NCBI GenBank assembly: GCA_002968845.1
Contig: PVBG01000018.1
Span: 57,645 to 121,644 of the forward strand
DNA: 64,000 bases
Direction: 5' to 3'
Origin: Neorhizobium tomejilense
GTDB lineage: Bacteria > Pseudomonadota > Alphaproteobacteria > Rhizobiales > Rhizobiaceae
In this document: positions 35,679 through 44,213 of the stretch, one piece after another
Layout of the letters: each line of letters opens with the position of its first letter
Position numbering within the stretch: the first letter of the stretch is position 1
The notes under the pieces: generated by a model
What the model was told of the DNA's origin: nothing
Databases searched by the model: none
Seen by the model: only the letters and a program-made list of their open reading frames with translations
Program-made: the position numbers and the translations under genes

Positions 35679-35960
35679 TCAAAGGAGCGGGTGAAGCCTT
35701 TTGCAGGTGGATCGTCGCCCTATTCAATGGTGGGAACAGATCGATCTGGCAGTCAGAGCTCTCGATCGGCCGATCCGGAAGAGGATGGGCGGCCAGCTGC
35801 CCATCACCTTTTCAATCCCGCTCGTGCTTGCAGCCGAAATCATTCTAATAGCGGCTGGTACGTTGGTATCGTCTGGATACAGCGCGAACCTTCGAGACTC
35901 CACCCCGGCATTGGAAACGCGAGCCGTCGATGTTTCCAACGGGAACTAGAGATCAATGAA

Positions 35961-36809
35961 ATGGATCAACCCATGCAAACCGAAGCGTACACTCTTGCGC
36001 CTTTCGAGGCTCACCATCTGGATGGTGCCTTGGCGCTTTCGCGTGCAGCGGGTTGGCCGCACCGAAGAGAAGACTGGGAAATGATATGGTCCCTGAGCGA
36101 GGGACATGTTGCCCTCGTAGGTGATCTAGTGGTGGGTACAGCTCTCATGACTCCCTTCGGCGACACATGCTCGACCATCAATATGATCATTGTCGACGAA
36201 AACCAGCGCGGGCGAGGGCTGGGTAGACAGTTGACCACCGCAGCAATGGAACTTGCTGGGGAACGCGAATGCCGTTTGACGGCCACAAATGATGGCTTGT
36301 CCCTATACGAGAAGCTGGGGTTCGTTGCGACGCATCAAATCGCCCCCCATCAGGGTGTCGTTGCTCGGATTGATGCCCCTGAAAATATTGAAGCGGTCGG
36401 GCCGGAAGCCATCCCGGCAATCAAAGCGCTTGATCGGGCAGCTTACGGCGCCGACCGCGACGCCCTGTACAACATCCTGGCGAAGGAGGGTACGTTCGCC
36501 GCCATCCGGAACGAGGAGGGTATCGTTGCCTTCGCGGCCACGCGGCTGTTCGGGATGGGCGAAGTCATCGGTCCGGTAGTTGCAGCGAATCTTAACCAGG
36601 CGAGGGATTTGATCTCCTTTATACTCTCCGGCAAGGAAGGACGCTTCGTGCGAATTGACATTCCCGAACAGAGCGGCCTGTCGTCGGTGCTCCAAGACTG
36701 GGGACTCCCCCGCGAGGGTGGGGTCGTTGCAATGGTTCGGGGTGCAAAGCGTCTGTCCAGCATATCGCCAAGTCGGACTTTCTGCCTGGCGAGCCAGGCG
36801 ATTGGCTGA
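35961..36809 (+). CDS. Two-domain GNAT acetyltransferase (GNAT 3)
   Basis: A 282-residue paralogue of GNAT 1 and 2, with the acetyl-CoA loop NQRGRGLGRQL and YEKLGF in the N-terminal domain and a second GNAT-like half (IVAFAATRLFGMGEVIGPVV). The WPHRREDWE motif is kept. The start is the ATG at 35961 (MDQPMQTEAY) or the one at 35973; the frame is open much further upstream but that part has no resemblance to the family. It follows cupin 2 by 282 bases. Confidence 0.8.
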   Translation: MDQPMQTEAYTLAPFEAHHLDGALALSRAAGWPHRREDWEMIWSLSEGHVALVGDLVVGTALMTPFGDTCSTINMIIVDENQRGRGLGRQLTTAAMELAGERECRLTATNDGLSLYEKLGFVATHQIAPHQGVVARIDAPENIEAVGPEAIPAIKALDRAAYGADRDALYNILAKEGTFAAIRNEEGIVAFAATRLFGMGEVIGPVVAANLNQARDLISFILSGKEGRFVRIDIPEQSGLSSVLQDWGLPREGGVVAMVRGAKRLSSISPSRTFCLASQAIG

Positions 36810-37209
36810 CCGTGGGTTAACCGTCGGTCGTTATACCTGGTGCGAAACCAGTGCATTTTTGCGAGGCCCGCAAGACGCCCGACGTCGAATCGTAACCTCA
36901 AGTTGTCAGGTTGTGAATCGGCCGTTTCTCCGCCTTGGGAAGCTGATATTCCCCTGATTGTTCCCTAAGCAACCAAATAGCTCCTTGGAAGCGCGGGGGG
37001 CCTGGTTGTGGCTCCCAGTTTCGACCCATCCTGCAAGGATGACCGCCGACACATCCTCGACCCGGCGGACCGTGCTCGGGTAGAGGGCATCCAAACGTCG
37101 GAAGTGTTCGGGACACTGGAGTAGATGCTGATTGCTGCCACTCCTAAGAGACGTTAAGAGTGTTTTCCAGTAGGTGCTCTGTGCCCAGATTCCCGCCGGC
37201 TCGGCACGA
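36810..37209. other. 400-base gap between convergent GNAT 3 and FAD oxidoreductase
   Basis: Short minus-strand frames (for example around 36906-37298) overlap the next gene and show no family motif. No convincing terminator or repeat. Confidence 0.4.
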
Positions 37210-38532
37210 TCAGAGCCCTCCCACCTCGACTCTGGAACCGTCAAAGAACCGGGACAGGCGGAAGGGCGTGGGATCAACGCAAGGCTTATCGTTGGCAATC
37301 AGGTCAGCGGCTAGGCGACCGATGCCCGGGCCAATACCGAAGCCATGGCCGGAACCACCAGCGGCCAAATAGAGACCTTTCACATGGTCAGACGGCGAGA
37401 TGACCGGAACCGCGTCTGGCGTGCAATCGACGTAGGCGCCCCAACTGTCGGCGACTTCGATCCCCGCCAGTGCAGGAAACTGCTCCGTCACACCTTTCAA
37501 AATAGCTGCGACCGTCCGGCGGCTCGGCGTCGGGTCGAGAACGCGGATCCGCTCGAAAGGCGAAAGCGTATCATTGTTCCAGTTCGCAAAGGCCTCCGGG
37601 CCACGGAACATGGATTTGCCGACGCCGAGTTGGACTGCTTTCAGTCGTTTCAGAAACATCGGCATGAACCAGCGCGCGTAGCGCAGGCCTTGCGGCGTGA
37701 GATCCAGGGTCGCCCTGCCGCTGATGGCGAGCGTGTAGCTGCCATCCAACCTGCGCGTCAACGAGCACTCCGGAGTATAGATCGCCTCGCCTAGATTGGC
37801 TGTCGGCCGCGTACGAACTGCGGTCTGACGAACGCTTGCCTGAGGGAATTCAACGCCATACCGTCGGCAGAACAAGGATGTCCACGCACCGCCAGCGTTC
37901 AGAACGGCCTGCGACCTGATAAGCCCTTTTTCAGTGATCACTCCAGCGACTGCACCATTGACGATATCAAGGCCCCGTGCCGCACATTCCTGGTGGACAG
38001 TCGCGCCAAATTTGCGTGCGCCGTTGGCGATCGTCGGCGCGGCAATGGCCGGTTCACCTTTGCCATCGTCGACTGAGTGGACCCCTCCGAGCCACCGGCG
38101 GCCGTCCGCCGGAATTCTGTCATGCGCTTCTCGTGGGCTTAGCATCTTCGTGTTGACGTTGAATTGCCGGGCGATATCCAGCCATTGTTCCCATTCCGCC
38201 AGCTGCTTTGGGTCATCTGTCGCGTAAAACAGACCGCATTGGCGGAAGCCGACGTCTTCGCCGATTTTGGCTGACAGCTGGTCCCATAACTGCATGGAAA
38301 TGCCCGAGAGCGGCAGTTCGCGCTCATCGCGATTCTGCCGACGGCACCAGCCCCAGTTTCGGCTCGATTGTTCGCCACCGACATAGCCCTTTTCCACCAA
38401 CGCAACGGACAGCCCCCGCTCTGCGAGACAAAATGCCGCCGACGCGCCGATAATGCCGCCGCCGATGACGACGACGTCCGCCTTCGCGGGAAGCTCTTCG
38501 TCGCTTTGTATGCGTTTGAGGAGTGGTGACAT
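37210..38532 (-). CDS. FAD-dependent oxidoreductase (DAO family), paralogue of 49697-51031
   Basis: A 440-residue DAO flavoprotein with the FAD motif VVVIGGGIIGASAAFCLAERG near residue 20 and the group signature GGEQSSRNWGWCRRQNRD. The C terminus has GLYLAAGGSGHGFGIGPG. The protein at 49697-51031 shares the SSRNWGW signature and overall layout. Members probably oxidise a D-amino acid or N-substituted amine. It begins 18 bases after the decayed aldolase-RidA remnant on the same strand, implying an original dsd1-ridA-oxidase operon. Confidence 0.82.
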   Translation of the reverse strand: MSPLLKRIQSDEELPAKADVVVIGGGIIGASAAFCLAERGLSVALVEKGYVGGEQSSRNWGWCRRQNRDERELPLSGISMQLWDQLSAKIGEDVGFRQCGLFYATDDPKQLAEWEQWLDIARQFNVNTKMLSPREAHDRIPADGRRWLGGVHSVDDGKGEPAIAAPTIANGARKFGATVHQECAARGLDIVNGAVAGVITEKGLIRSQAVLNAGGAWTSLFCRRYGVEFPQASVRQTAVRTRPTANLGEAIYTPECSLTRRLDGSYTLAISGRATLDLTPQGLRYARWFMPMFLKRLKAVQLGVGKSMFRGPEAFANWNNDTLSPFERIRVLDPTPSRRTVAAILKGVTEQFPALAGIEVADSWGAYVDCTPDAVPVISPSDHVKGLYLAAGGSGHGFGIGPGIGRLAADLIANDKPCVDPTPFRLSRFFDGSRVEVGGL

Positions 38533-38550
38533 GGAGTCTGACCTGCGTTG

Positions 38551-38931
38551 TTAGTCGGAATTGTTTTTGGGTAATAGCGTTTCGGCGAGCTCGGCGATCG
38601 CATCGACTTCGACGAGATAGCCGTAGTGAAGTTCGGGCACCGGAACGACGGAGCGAGCCGGACTGACGTCCCCAGCCGTGCTACCTAAACCTGGTCGAGG
38701 CGAGGCCAATTGGTTGCCGGGCGATATAAGCGGTCACACCGACGAGATCAGCCGCGGTTCCGGTCTTCAGATGGCCGAAGCGACACGCCTCAGGCCGTCG
38801 AGCCGGCTTTTGAGCCGCGTAAATTGCCTGCCAAACCGGCCCGCGTCCGGAACCAGAAGGTGCGTTCCAGCATCTCGATCCAGGTCTGGCCACCAAACGG
38901 CGTCGGGCGCATTGATTGTCGCTAGATACAT
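38551..38931 (-). pseudogene. Deletion-fused remnant of a D-threonine-aldolase-like gene and ridA
   Basis: From the minus-strand ATG at 38931 the sequence parallels the start of the gene at 26074 (MYLATINAP versus MSLATIEAP; FTRLKSRLDGL versus FKRLRSRLDGL). One inserted base then shifts the frame before a stop. Immediately after the codons for HLKT it jumps to the middle of ridA and parallels 27252-27710 to the end (SVVPVPELHYGYLVEVDAIA), stopping at 38551. About 1.2 kb of the ancestral pair is therefore missing. Neither half can be functional. Confidence 0.85.
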
Positions 38932-39019
38932 GCGCCCGATCTCCCATTCGGATTTCATTTTATCGCCAAACCGTACCGGCGAAAATTAATGCTCTGCGAA
39001 GGCTCCATTCAGGTGCGAA

Positions 39020-39736
39020 TTAATGATGCTGGTGTAAATAGCCTTGGTTGGCGTTAATTCGCTCAAGGACGGCAATCTCGGTCTCGATCTCGAACTGGAG
39101 ATTGGAACTACCGGAGAAAGCCCCGTTAAACGCGGCCGTTCCGATGGTAAACCCTGCTGCACCAGATCGTACCACGGCAGCCATTCTTTCGCGGCTGTCG
39201 ATCGAACCGGCAACAACCACTGGCTTTTCAACGGCCTCGCACACCCGGGTCATAAGCGCCTCGACATCGCCGTCGAAGCGATAAGCGAGCAGATCGAGGC
39301 CGCTGACGCCGTCGATTGCCGACAATTGACGAGCACTTTCTACGATCGTATCGATCGTTCCTTCGAGCTTGCTTGGATGACCCTCAATCTTGCCAGGGAA
39401 CGGATAGTAGCGGATGTTCCTGCTGGCGATAAGCGGCAGAACGACATTCGGTCGGGTTCCACCCATCAAGACGTCGACGCCGAGGTCGAGCGCGGCCTGC
39501 GCAGATTGTCGCTCGCTCTCCTCGTCGAGGCTGACGACTTCGAGGTAGAGCGTGGCACCTGCTGCCCTGATTGCTGAAGCAAGGCCCACAAGTTCATCGA
39601 ATGGCAAGCCAATATCCTTGAACCCCACATGTGTGATGCCCGCGGCAAGCACATCCTTAACGCGCTCAGCCGCGTCGGCAACGGTCCTGTCCTGATTGGT
39701 CAACATGAATATGAATGAGGGAGAAGTCCGAGACAT
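39020..39736 (-). CDS. TIM-barrel protein of unknown function linked to pdxA2
   Basis: A 238-residue protein with alternating strand-helix pattern and phosphate-binding-type loops late in the sequence (VVVAGSIDSRERMAAVVRSGAAGFTIGTAAF), as in HisA/HisF- or thiazole-synthase-like barrels. No specific family was recognised. It follows pdxA2 by 11 bases in the dtnK-pdxA2 operon, which should yield dihydroxyacetone phosphate. A sugar phosphate is a likely ligand. It could be an isomerase or aldolase for a phosphorylated intermediate; this is inference. Confidence 0.65.
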   Translation of the reverse strand: MSRTSPSFIFMLTNQDRTVADAAERVKDVLAAGITHVGFKDIGLPFDELVGLASAIRAAGATLYLEVVSLDEESERQSAQAALDLGVDVLMGGTRPNVVLPLIASRNIRYYPFPGKIEGHPSKLEGTIDTIVESARQLSAIDGVSGLDLLAYRFDGDVEALMTRVCEAVEKPVVVAGSIDSRERMAAVVRSGAAGFTIGTAAFNGAFSGSSNLQFEIETEIAVLERINANQGYLHQHH

Positions 39737-39747
39737 CGAAAGCGCTC

Positions 39748-40722
39748 CTAGATTGCGTTGAGTAGCAGTGCCTGATCGAAGGCGTAGCGAAGAGAGGAAT
39801 GGTCGGCCTTACCTTGGCCCGCGATGTCGAATGCGGTGCCGTGATCAACGCTGGTACGGATGAAGGGCAAACCGATAGTGACGTTGACGCCGTTGTCGAT
39901 GCCGAGATACTTGACCGGAATGAGACCCTGGTCGTGATATTGCGCAACGACGATATCGAACTCGCCTTTGCGTGCCCGCATGAAAACCGTGTCTCCGGGC
40001 CACGGACCGGATGCATCTATGCCAAGCTCCCGAGCTCGGCTGATCGCCGGCGCAATAATGTCGAGATCTTCGCGTCCGAACATGCCGTTTTCACCGGCAT
40101 GGGGATTGAGGCCGGCGACGGCAACGCGGGGCGAAGCTGCACCATAGGCCTTGCCTGCCCAGTGCGCGAATTCGATCGTTCTGAGCACAGAATCCTGTGT
40201 CACCAGCTCGATGGCATCGCGTAACGAGACGTGGATCGTAACCAAGATGACACGCAGTTCGTCGTTTGCCAGCATCATCGCAAACTTGTCGGTCCCGGAC
40301 CGTTCTGCGAGAATTTCAGTATGGCCGGGATAGCTGAGCCCGCCCTTCTTCATTGCTTCCTTGTTGATCGGCGCGGTAACGATTGCCCCAATATTGCCCG
40401 CCAGTGCTTCGTCCACCGCTCTCACGACATAGTCGTAGCTGGCTCGGCCAGCGCGCCCGTCGACTTGACCGATGGGTAGATCGTCGGGCAGATCGGAGAC
40501 GTTGAGAACGGCTATGAATTTGCCGTCTAGGATAGCGTCACTGACGGACTCAACGCGCTGCACCTGAAGAGGCAGATCGAGCGCCCGGACAGCGCGTTCC
40601 ATTACCCTGGCGTCACCAATCACCACCGCCCGCTCCGGCAGTCCGTCCGCGAAAACGCCCGCGACAATTTCCGGGCCAATCCCGCAGGGATCGCCCATAG
40701 TTATTCCAATTGGTTTCTTCAT
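39748..40722 (-). CDS. pdxA2: 4-hydroxythreonine-4-phosphate dehydrogenase-like, PdxA2 type
   Basis: A 324-residue PdxA-family dehydrogenase beginning with the family signature GITMGDPCGIGPEI. Metal-site and substrate segments such as SYPGHTEILAERSG and the late PVKYLGIDNGVNVTIGLPFIRTS are typical. Paired with a DUF1537 kinase, PdxA2 proteins oxidise and decarboxylate 4-phospho-D-threonate or 4-phospho-D-erythronate to dihydroxyacetone phosphate. Its ATG overlaps the kinase stop by four bases. Not expected to be the pyridoxine-biosynthetic PdxA. Confidence 0.9.
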   Translation of the reverse strand: MKKPIGITMGDPCGIGPEIVAGVFADGLPERAVVIGDARVMERAVRALDLPLQVQRVESVSDAILDGKFIAVLNVSDLPDDLPIGQVDGRAGRASYDYVVRAVDEALAGNIGAIVTAPINKEAMKKGGLSYPGHTEILAERSGTDKFAMMLANDELRVILVTIHVSLRDAIELVTQDSVLRTIEFAHWAGKAYGAASPRVAVAGLNPHAGENGMFGREDLDIIAPAISRARELGIDASGPWPGDTVFMRARKGEFDIVVAQYHDQGLIPVKYLGIDNGVNVTIGLPFIRTSVDHGTAFDIAGQGKADHSSLRYAFDQALLLNAI

Positions 40723-41930
40723 TTCTTATCTCCAAGCCATAGGCCGCGAAGCACTTCGGCTGATTTCAGCAGAAGATTCGGTGAGCCGAAGCCACCCGCT
40801 TTCGTGATGATGCCAATCGGATTCGAACCGGTTACGCGTCCGATCGGAACTCCGGGCTCGATCTCGCCTAGAAGCTCCAGCGAACCGACTTCAAGTTCCC
40901 TTAAAATGGATTCGGCGGTGTCTCCGCCGGTCAGAAGAATTCCTGTCACGGGATGACGCTCGATGATCGCGCGTGCTGCCTTGCCAAGAGCGATCGCGAT
41001 CGCTCGGGGATCAGCGGACGTGTCGCCCTCAGATGTTGTCAGAAGGATGTCTCCACTGGACGCAGATCGGTCTTGTTGCCCAACAGCGTTTTGGGCCGCC
41101 AGAAGGGGAGAGCGCGACGCCTCCGCAGCGTCGATTGTGATTTGCCTGACATTGCCGGCATTTATGAGCTTTGAGCATTGCTCGCGGCTCCGTGGGTTGA
41201 CGCTGCCGACGACGAAGAGGTTTACCGATGCCGCGAGGGAAGATGGTGCGGTGTCATCGGCCAGAGCCACAGAGATCGCCAAGGCGCTCGCTAGCCCCGG
41301 AGAGCCGCACCAGAGGATGGATTTTGGATCCGCGGCCGATCTCACCAGCAGGACCAGATCATCCTGCATCACCGCATCGGCAATCACCAATGTCCGGCCG
41401 TCCGCGACAAAATCACCCGGCTTCAATGTCCGAACCTCCGCAAGCCTGAGATAACGGACTTCCGTGTCTGGGATACCTGGAAACAGAGCGCGAAGATCCG
41501 AGTCCTTCACGGGATGAAGGGGATCCCTTGCAAATTCGGTTTCTTCCAACGGCACGCCGTGGAGAAGCTGACGCCCTTTTTCGGTGGTCCGCCCACCATC
41601 GGGAAAGGCCGGAGCAAGAACCGCCAGCGACCGACCGGAAGCCGCGAGTGCGGACGTTATCTCAGCTTCAAGGTGGCCGCGAATGGTAGAATCCACGGTA
41701 TTGTAGAGGACATCGGCCGACGCCAGGCTCTTTGCCGCCCATGCCGCCCGTTCGGCAGCGTCCTCCAAGGATGCTGTGCGGCTTTTCTTGTTCACTGAGA
41801 TGATTGCGACGTCTTCCGGTGGCGTTTGCCGATGATCGGCGAACACAATACATCTGTGCCCCATGCTCACGAATGGCGCAGCGCCATCGGTTGCACTAGT
41901 CAGATCATCGGCTAAAATTCCTACCTTCAT
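40719..41930 (-). CDS. Four-carbon acid sugar kinase (DUF1537 family, DtnK/DenK type)
   Basis: A 403-residue DUF1537 protein. The N-terminal KVGILADDLTSATDGAAPF and C-terminal ILLTGGDTAESILRELEVG with GSPNLLLKSAEVL are diagnostic. These kinases phosphorylate C4 of D-threonate, D-erythronate or related acids. It is the first gene of the operon kinase-pdxA2-TIM barrel and is divergent from the LysR gene at 42038. Exact sugar acid not deducible by eye. Confidence 0.9.
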   Translation of the reverse strand: MKVGILADDLTSATDGAAPFVSMGHRCIVFADHRQTPPEDVAIISVNKKSRTASLEDAAERAAWAAKSLASADVLYNTVDSTIRGHLEAEITSALAASGRSLAVLAPAFPDGGRTTEKGRQLLHGVPLEETEFARDPLHPVKDSDLRALFPGIPDTEVRYLRLAEVRTLKPGDFVADGRTLVIADAVMQDDLVLLVRSAADPKSILWCGSPGLASALAISVALADDTAPSSLAASVNLFVVGSVNPRSREQCSKLINAGNVRQITIDAAEASRSPLLAAQNAVGQQDRSASSGDILLTTSEGDTSADPRAIAIALGKAARAIIERHPVTGILLTGGDTAESILRELEVGSLELLGEIEPGVPIGRVTGSNPIGIITKAGGFGSPNLLLKSAEVLRGLWLGDKK

Positions 41931-41970
41931 GATCGCTACCCGTCAGGTTTCTGTCGAACAACGACGATAT

Positions 41971-41978
41971 TAGCGCTA
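41971..41978. promoter_or_regulatory. Short palindrome between DUF1537 kinase and LysR genes
   Basis: TAGCGCTA within ATATTAGCGCTATTA, 40 bases upstream of the kinase start. ACGACGAT occurs on both sides (41961 and near 41996). A plausible LysR target in a 107-base divergent promoter. Confidence 0.3.
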
Positions 41979-42037
41979 TTACTTCTGACGAAAAAACGAC
42001 GATTTCGAACAGACATCCGTTCCTCAGAGTTACAGAT

Positions 42038-42907
42038 ATGGCCGCACGACTACCTTCTCTGTCCACCCTCAGGGCCTTTGAAGCCGCAGCACGTCATCTA
42101 AACTTCAGCCGCGCAGGCGATGAATTGTGTGTTACGCACAGTGCCATCAGTCGGCAGATCCGCTCGCTTGAGGAAGATCTGGGAGTAGCTTTGTTCGAAC
42201 GACGAAACAGGGCCGTTTTCCTCACCGAGGCGGGACGACGCCTGCTGGCCACGATGAGTGATGTGTTCCGCAACATTGGCGATTGTTGCAATGAGCTCAG
42301 AGTGGGGATTTCGGCACCACTGGTGGTCTCGTGCGAACCGACGTTCACCCAACGCTGGCTTATCCCTCGATTGCCGCATTTCAATGCGCTTCATCCAGAT
42401 GTCGAGGTCCATCTGTTGGCTGCGGGCGGTCCGGTGAATTTCGACAGGAGCCATGTCGATTTAGCGCTACGGAGGAACGATTTCTCCTGGGCGCCGGAGA
42501 TCTTTGTGGAAACGGTGGTCGAAGAACGCGTTGGACCCGTGTGCGCACCCCACCTGTTGGTCACCGGCAGCACGGATATCCTCTCGTTGCCACGCATTCA
42601 TTCGGCCACCCGTCGTGATGCCTGGCCGCGGTATATCGCTGACGATCAGATTCCAGATGCCAATCCCGTCGCCAGCCAAGTGTTCGAACATTTCTATTTA
42701 AGCATCGAGGCGGCAATCGCCGGGCTAGGCGCCGCGATTGGTCCAGAGCCGTTGGTGGCCGACGCTTTGAAAAGCGGACAACTGGTCGCCCCGCGGGGGT
42801 TCTCCAGCAACGGGTATAGATATATCCTGTTAAGTCGCCTTCCCATTGAAGACGACGCTCGGAAACGAAACTTCCTCTCCTGGCTCCGAAGGCAGTTCAA
42901 CACCTGA
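42038..42907 (+). CDS. LysR family regulator, GcvA-like
   Basis: A 289-residue LTTR with the GcvA-type opening (LPSLSTLRAFEAAARHLNFSRAG), HTH and an effector domain containing the usual PLVVSCEPTFTQRWLIPRLP segment. It is divergent from the DUF1537 kinase-pdxA2 operon and probably activates it in response to a sugar acid. Confidence 0.9.
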   Translation: MAARLPSLSTLRAFEAAARHLNFSRAGDELCVTHSAISRQIRSLEEDLGVALFERRNRAVFLTEAGRRLLATMSDVFRNIGDCCNELRVGISAPLVVSCEPTFTQRWLIPRLPHFNALHPDVEVHLLAAGGPVNFDRSHVDLALRRNDFSWAPEIFVETVVEERVGPVCAPHLLVTGSTDILSLPRIHSATRRDAWPRYIADDQIPDANPVASQVFEHFYLSIEAAIAGLGAAIGPEPLVADALKSGQLVAPRGFSSNGYRYILLSRLPIEDDARKRNFLSWLRRQFNT

Positions 42908-43316
42908 CGGGCAGACGTACGTTAGGCTCTTCACCTCGCGTGTTCTTCTTTGCAGCGGTTATTCACCGCTTGCCGTTTGCCGGCGTCTCCAGCCAGTGAA
43001 CCGAATATCGGGGAGGCGGTGGAGAATTCGTGCCATAGGCGCGCCAGGTTTGTTTCTGCGCCCCCATTGCGCCCAGCGTGGGCGTTTGGCCAATCTCATG
43101 TCAAATCCGGGAATTCCATTTGACCAGGCGCCTGCCACGATTCCAAACACCGCTTGGCCACTGGCAGGCCAGAATTAGATCGAAACTTTTCTTACTCGCT
43201 ACCTGGAGGCTGATGCCGGATAAATTCATCCACCACACGAGATGGCTGGGATCGCGGCCGAGACGGTCGCAATGCGGCGATAGCCGGCTTTCAATACCAA
43301 ATCGCCCAATCGGATC
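42908..43316. other. 410-base gap between convergent LysR and GntR genes
   Basis: A minus-strand frame at 42959-43150 and a few upstream codons read smoothly for short stretches but match no family I can name. No terminator or repeat was convincing. Confidence 0.4.
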
Positions 43317-43985
43317 TTATAAGTTGGGACCGAGTATATTGGTCCTGGCTTCTATGATGTGATCGTACATGTTTCGCTCAGCCTCTCTGCTATCGCGATC
43401 TTTGATCGCGTCGAGAATTGCCTGATGGCTGGTGATATAGGCCTTCATGCGCTCTGCGGTCAGTGATTGTTCTTTCATTTTGCCCCAGAGGTTTCCCGCG
43501 CGCACTGCGTGGATCCCTTCATAGAGGGAAGCAAGAAGACCGTTCCGCGCGGCTTCGACGATAATGCGATGAAAAACCGCGTCCCATTTCTCGAACTCGC
43601 TTAGCGATTCCGAGGAGTTGCCTCGGCCGATCGATTTCTGCATTTCTTCGATTTCTTGCCTCGTCGCCCTTAACGCAGCCAACGCGGCGATTTTTGGTTC
43701 TATAATCAGCCGAGCCTCGAAAACTTCAGCCGGATAGGTACGCAATGCGTCTCCTTCATTGCTCAACGGGCGACGAAGGGCGCTTGAGCGCATGCCACTC
43801 CCGGCGATAAAGGTTCCTCTGCCGACATGCCTGATAAGGCGTCCTTCCTTCTCCAAAGCACCAAGCATCCGTCTAAGGGCGGTGCGTGGCAGCCCGAGTT
43901 TCAGCGCCAAGTCTCGTTCAGGAGGCAGTCGATCCCCCGGCTCCAGACCTTCCGCCTCAATGAAGTCTTTCAGCATCACGCTCAT
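43317..43985 (-). CDS. GntR family regulator, FadR/FCD subfamily (GntR 1)
   Basis: A 222-residue GntR protein with winged helix (LEPGDRLPPERDLALKLGLPR ... VGRGTFIAG) and a helical FCD ligand domain (DAVFHRIIVEAARNGLLASL). GGAGG four bases before the ATG at 43985 fixes the start; a TTG frame to 44015 would enter the operator block. It is divergent from the ABC importer and sits next to promoter block copy B, so it most likely binds both block copies and controls the importer and the distant ALDH-cupin-GNAT series. Confidence 0.88.
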   Translation of the reverse strand: MSVMLKDFIEAEGLEPGDRLPPERDLALKLGLPRTALRRMLGALEKEGRLIRHVGRGTFIAGSGMRSSALRRPLSNEGDALRTYPAEVFEARLIIEPKIAALAALRATRQEIEEMQKSIGRGNSSESLSEFEKWDAVFHRIIVEAARNGLLASLYEGIHAVRAGNLWGKMKEQSLTAERMKAYITSHQAILDAIKDRDSREAERNMYDHIIEARTNILGPNL

Positions 43986-44008
43986 GCGCCCTCCAATATT
44001 TATTTTCG

Positions 44009-44090
44009 AAACCAATTTGATCTATATTGACACCAATAGCAAGACCAATGCTTATATTAATCACGGTTCAGGGCCAGATTGGTAGCGAAC
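44009..44090 (+). promoter_or_regulatory. Repeated promoter-operator block, copy B
   Basis: Near-duplicate of 33631-33710. Core palindrome TATTGACACCAATA at 44025-44038, TTGACA at 44027, TATATT at 44053, shared GATTGGTAGCGAA at 44077-44089. At the place where copy A has the ALDH start ATG, copy B has ACG, and the first gene starts 124 bases further on. The block lies 24 bases from the gntR start. Confidence 0.75.
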
Positions 44091-44213
44091 GGCGGCCGTA
44101 GTCCAAGGGGTACAAGCTATGCAGTGCCCCCAAGAAGGATAATCAGAGGCAGCATGCCTAGAGCCGCGACACACATCGCAAATGAAATGCTGCGTTGAAA
44201 AGGAGATGCATCG

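Noticed and set aside
35701..35949. 82-codon plus-strand frame with one hydrophobic stretch between cupin 2 and GNAT 3
   Set aside because: Has a possible membrane segment, but no ribosome site, no homology that I recognise, and it overlaps an open upstream extension of the GNAT frame.
36906..37298. 130-codon minus-strand frame overlapping the end of the FAD oxidoreductase region
   Set aside because: No domain and overlaps a well-supported gene; considered and dropped as an insertion-sequence remnant.
42959..43150. Minus-strand frame in the LysR-GntR gap
   Set aside because: Smooth for a few codons only; considered as a conjugation-gene remnant but similarity too weak to support.
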